Of a stretch of 5,484 bases of DNA, positions 5,438 to 5,484 are shown piece after piece. Origin of the DNA: an uncultured Mycoplasma sp. (GTDB lineage: Bacteria; Bacillota_I; Bacilli_A; RF39; UBA660); assembly GCA_947388575.1 (NCBI GenBank), contig CANDSI010000091.1:1-5484 (forward strand), read 5' to 3'. The notes beneath the pieces are model-generated. The model was not told the DNA's origin, made no database searches, and worked only from the letters and a program-made list of their open reading frames with translations. A program made the translations under genes and the position numbers. Every line of letters starts with the position of its first letter. Position 1 is the stretch's first letter.

Positions 5438-5484
5438 TATAGGGCAGGTAATAAGTTGAAATTATCTGTCATTTATTATATAAT
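5430..5484 (+). repeat. 55-bp exact direct repeat, copy 2, at the window end
   Basis: Identical to 1443-1497 over all 55 bases and cut by the end of the window, so the true repeat may be longer. It carries the same hairpin (5443-5470) and the same promoter elements as copy 1. Confidence 0.9.
5456..5484 (+). promoter_or_regulatory. Second copy of the repeat-borne promoter
   Basis: TTGAAA (5456-5461), a 17-base spacer and TATAAT (5479-5484), identical to the promoter before the sigma factor gene. With the extended -10 promoter at 5388-5417 it forms a tandem pair 67-68 bases apart, pointing out of the window. Confidence 0.6.

Noticed and set aside
1443..5484. Composite transposon or insertion sequence bounded by the 55-bp repeats
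   Set aside because: No transposase or recombinase is encoded between the copies and no target-site duplication can be seen; only the repeat itself is kept as a candidate element.

Overview
The window is strongly AT-rich. Arginine is encoded almost only by AGA/AGG, Shine-Dalgarno boxes are strong (AGGAGG type), and TGA and TAG are used as stops. All genes lie on the + strand. This fits a low-GC Firmicute, most likely an anaerobic Clostridia-type organism; the assignment is inferred from composition and gene families only.

Layout. (1) Positions 1-1428 are a tight run of small accessory genes: the last codons of an unknown gene, an Imm11/DUF1629-family putative immunity protein, an unlisted 47-residue two-helix membrane peptide (728-871), and a flavodoxin-fold protein. 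(2) Positions 1429-1547 are an intergenic region with a hairpin and a good sigma-A-type promoter, all inside a 55-bp sequence repeated exactly at the end of the window. (3) Positions 1548-2781 hold an ECF-type sigma factor and its overlapping membrane-anchored zinc-finger anti-sigma factor, closed by a hairpin/U-tract terminator at 2791-2820. (4) Positions 2856-5391 hold a GT-C membrane glycosyltransferase interrupted by one +1 frameshift at codon 41, followed 15 bp later by a seven-helix membrane protein of the YwaF/TIGR02206 type. (5) Positions 5392-5484 carry a second promoter with an extended -10 and the second copy of the 55-bp repeat, which runs to the last base.

How the genes may work together. 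The sigma/anti-sigma pair is a typical envelope-stress switch. The two membrane proteins downstream could be envelope effectors, but a terminator separates them from the pair and no sigma target site was found. The immunity-like gene at the left edge suggests the cut-off gene before it could be a polymorphic-toxin component; this cannot be tested here.

The most unusual signals are non-coding. The sequence TTACAAT followed by a ribosome-binding site recurs in five intergenic positions. The 55-bp repeat at 1443 and 5430 contains a promoter. Its two copies show complementary outer arms (5423-5437 and 1508-1522), suggesting a palindrome-ended element of about 87 bp. The frameshift falls exactly on UUU_CGG, the UUU_CGN motif known as a +1 slippage site elsewhere, and CGG occurs nowhere else on the + strand of the window. 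No transposase, integrase, tRNA, rRNA or CRISPR array was seen.
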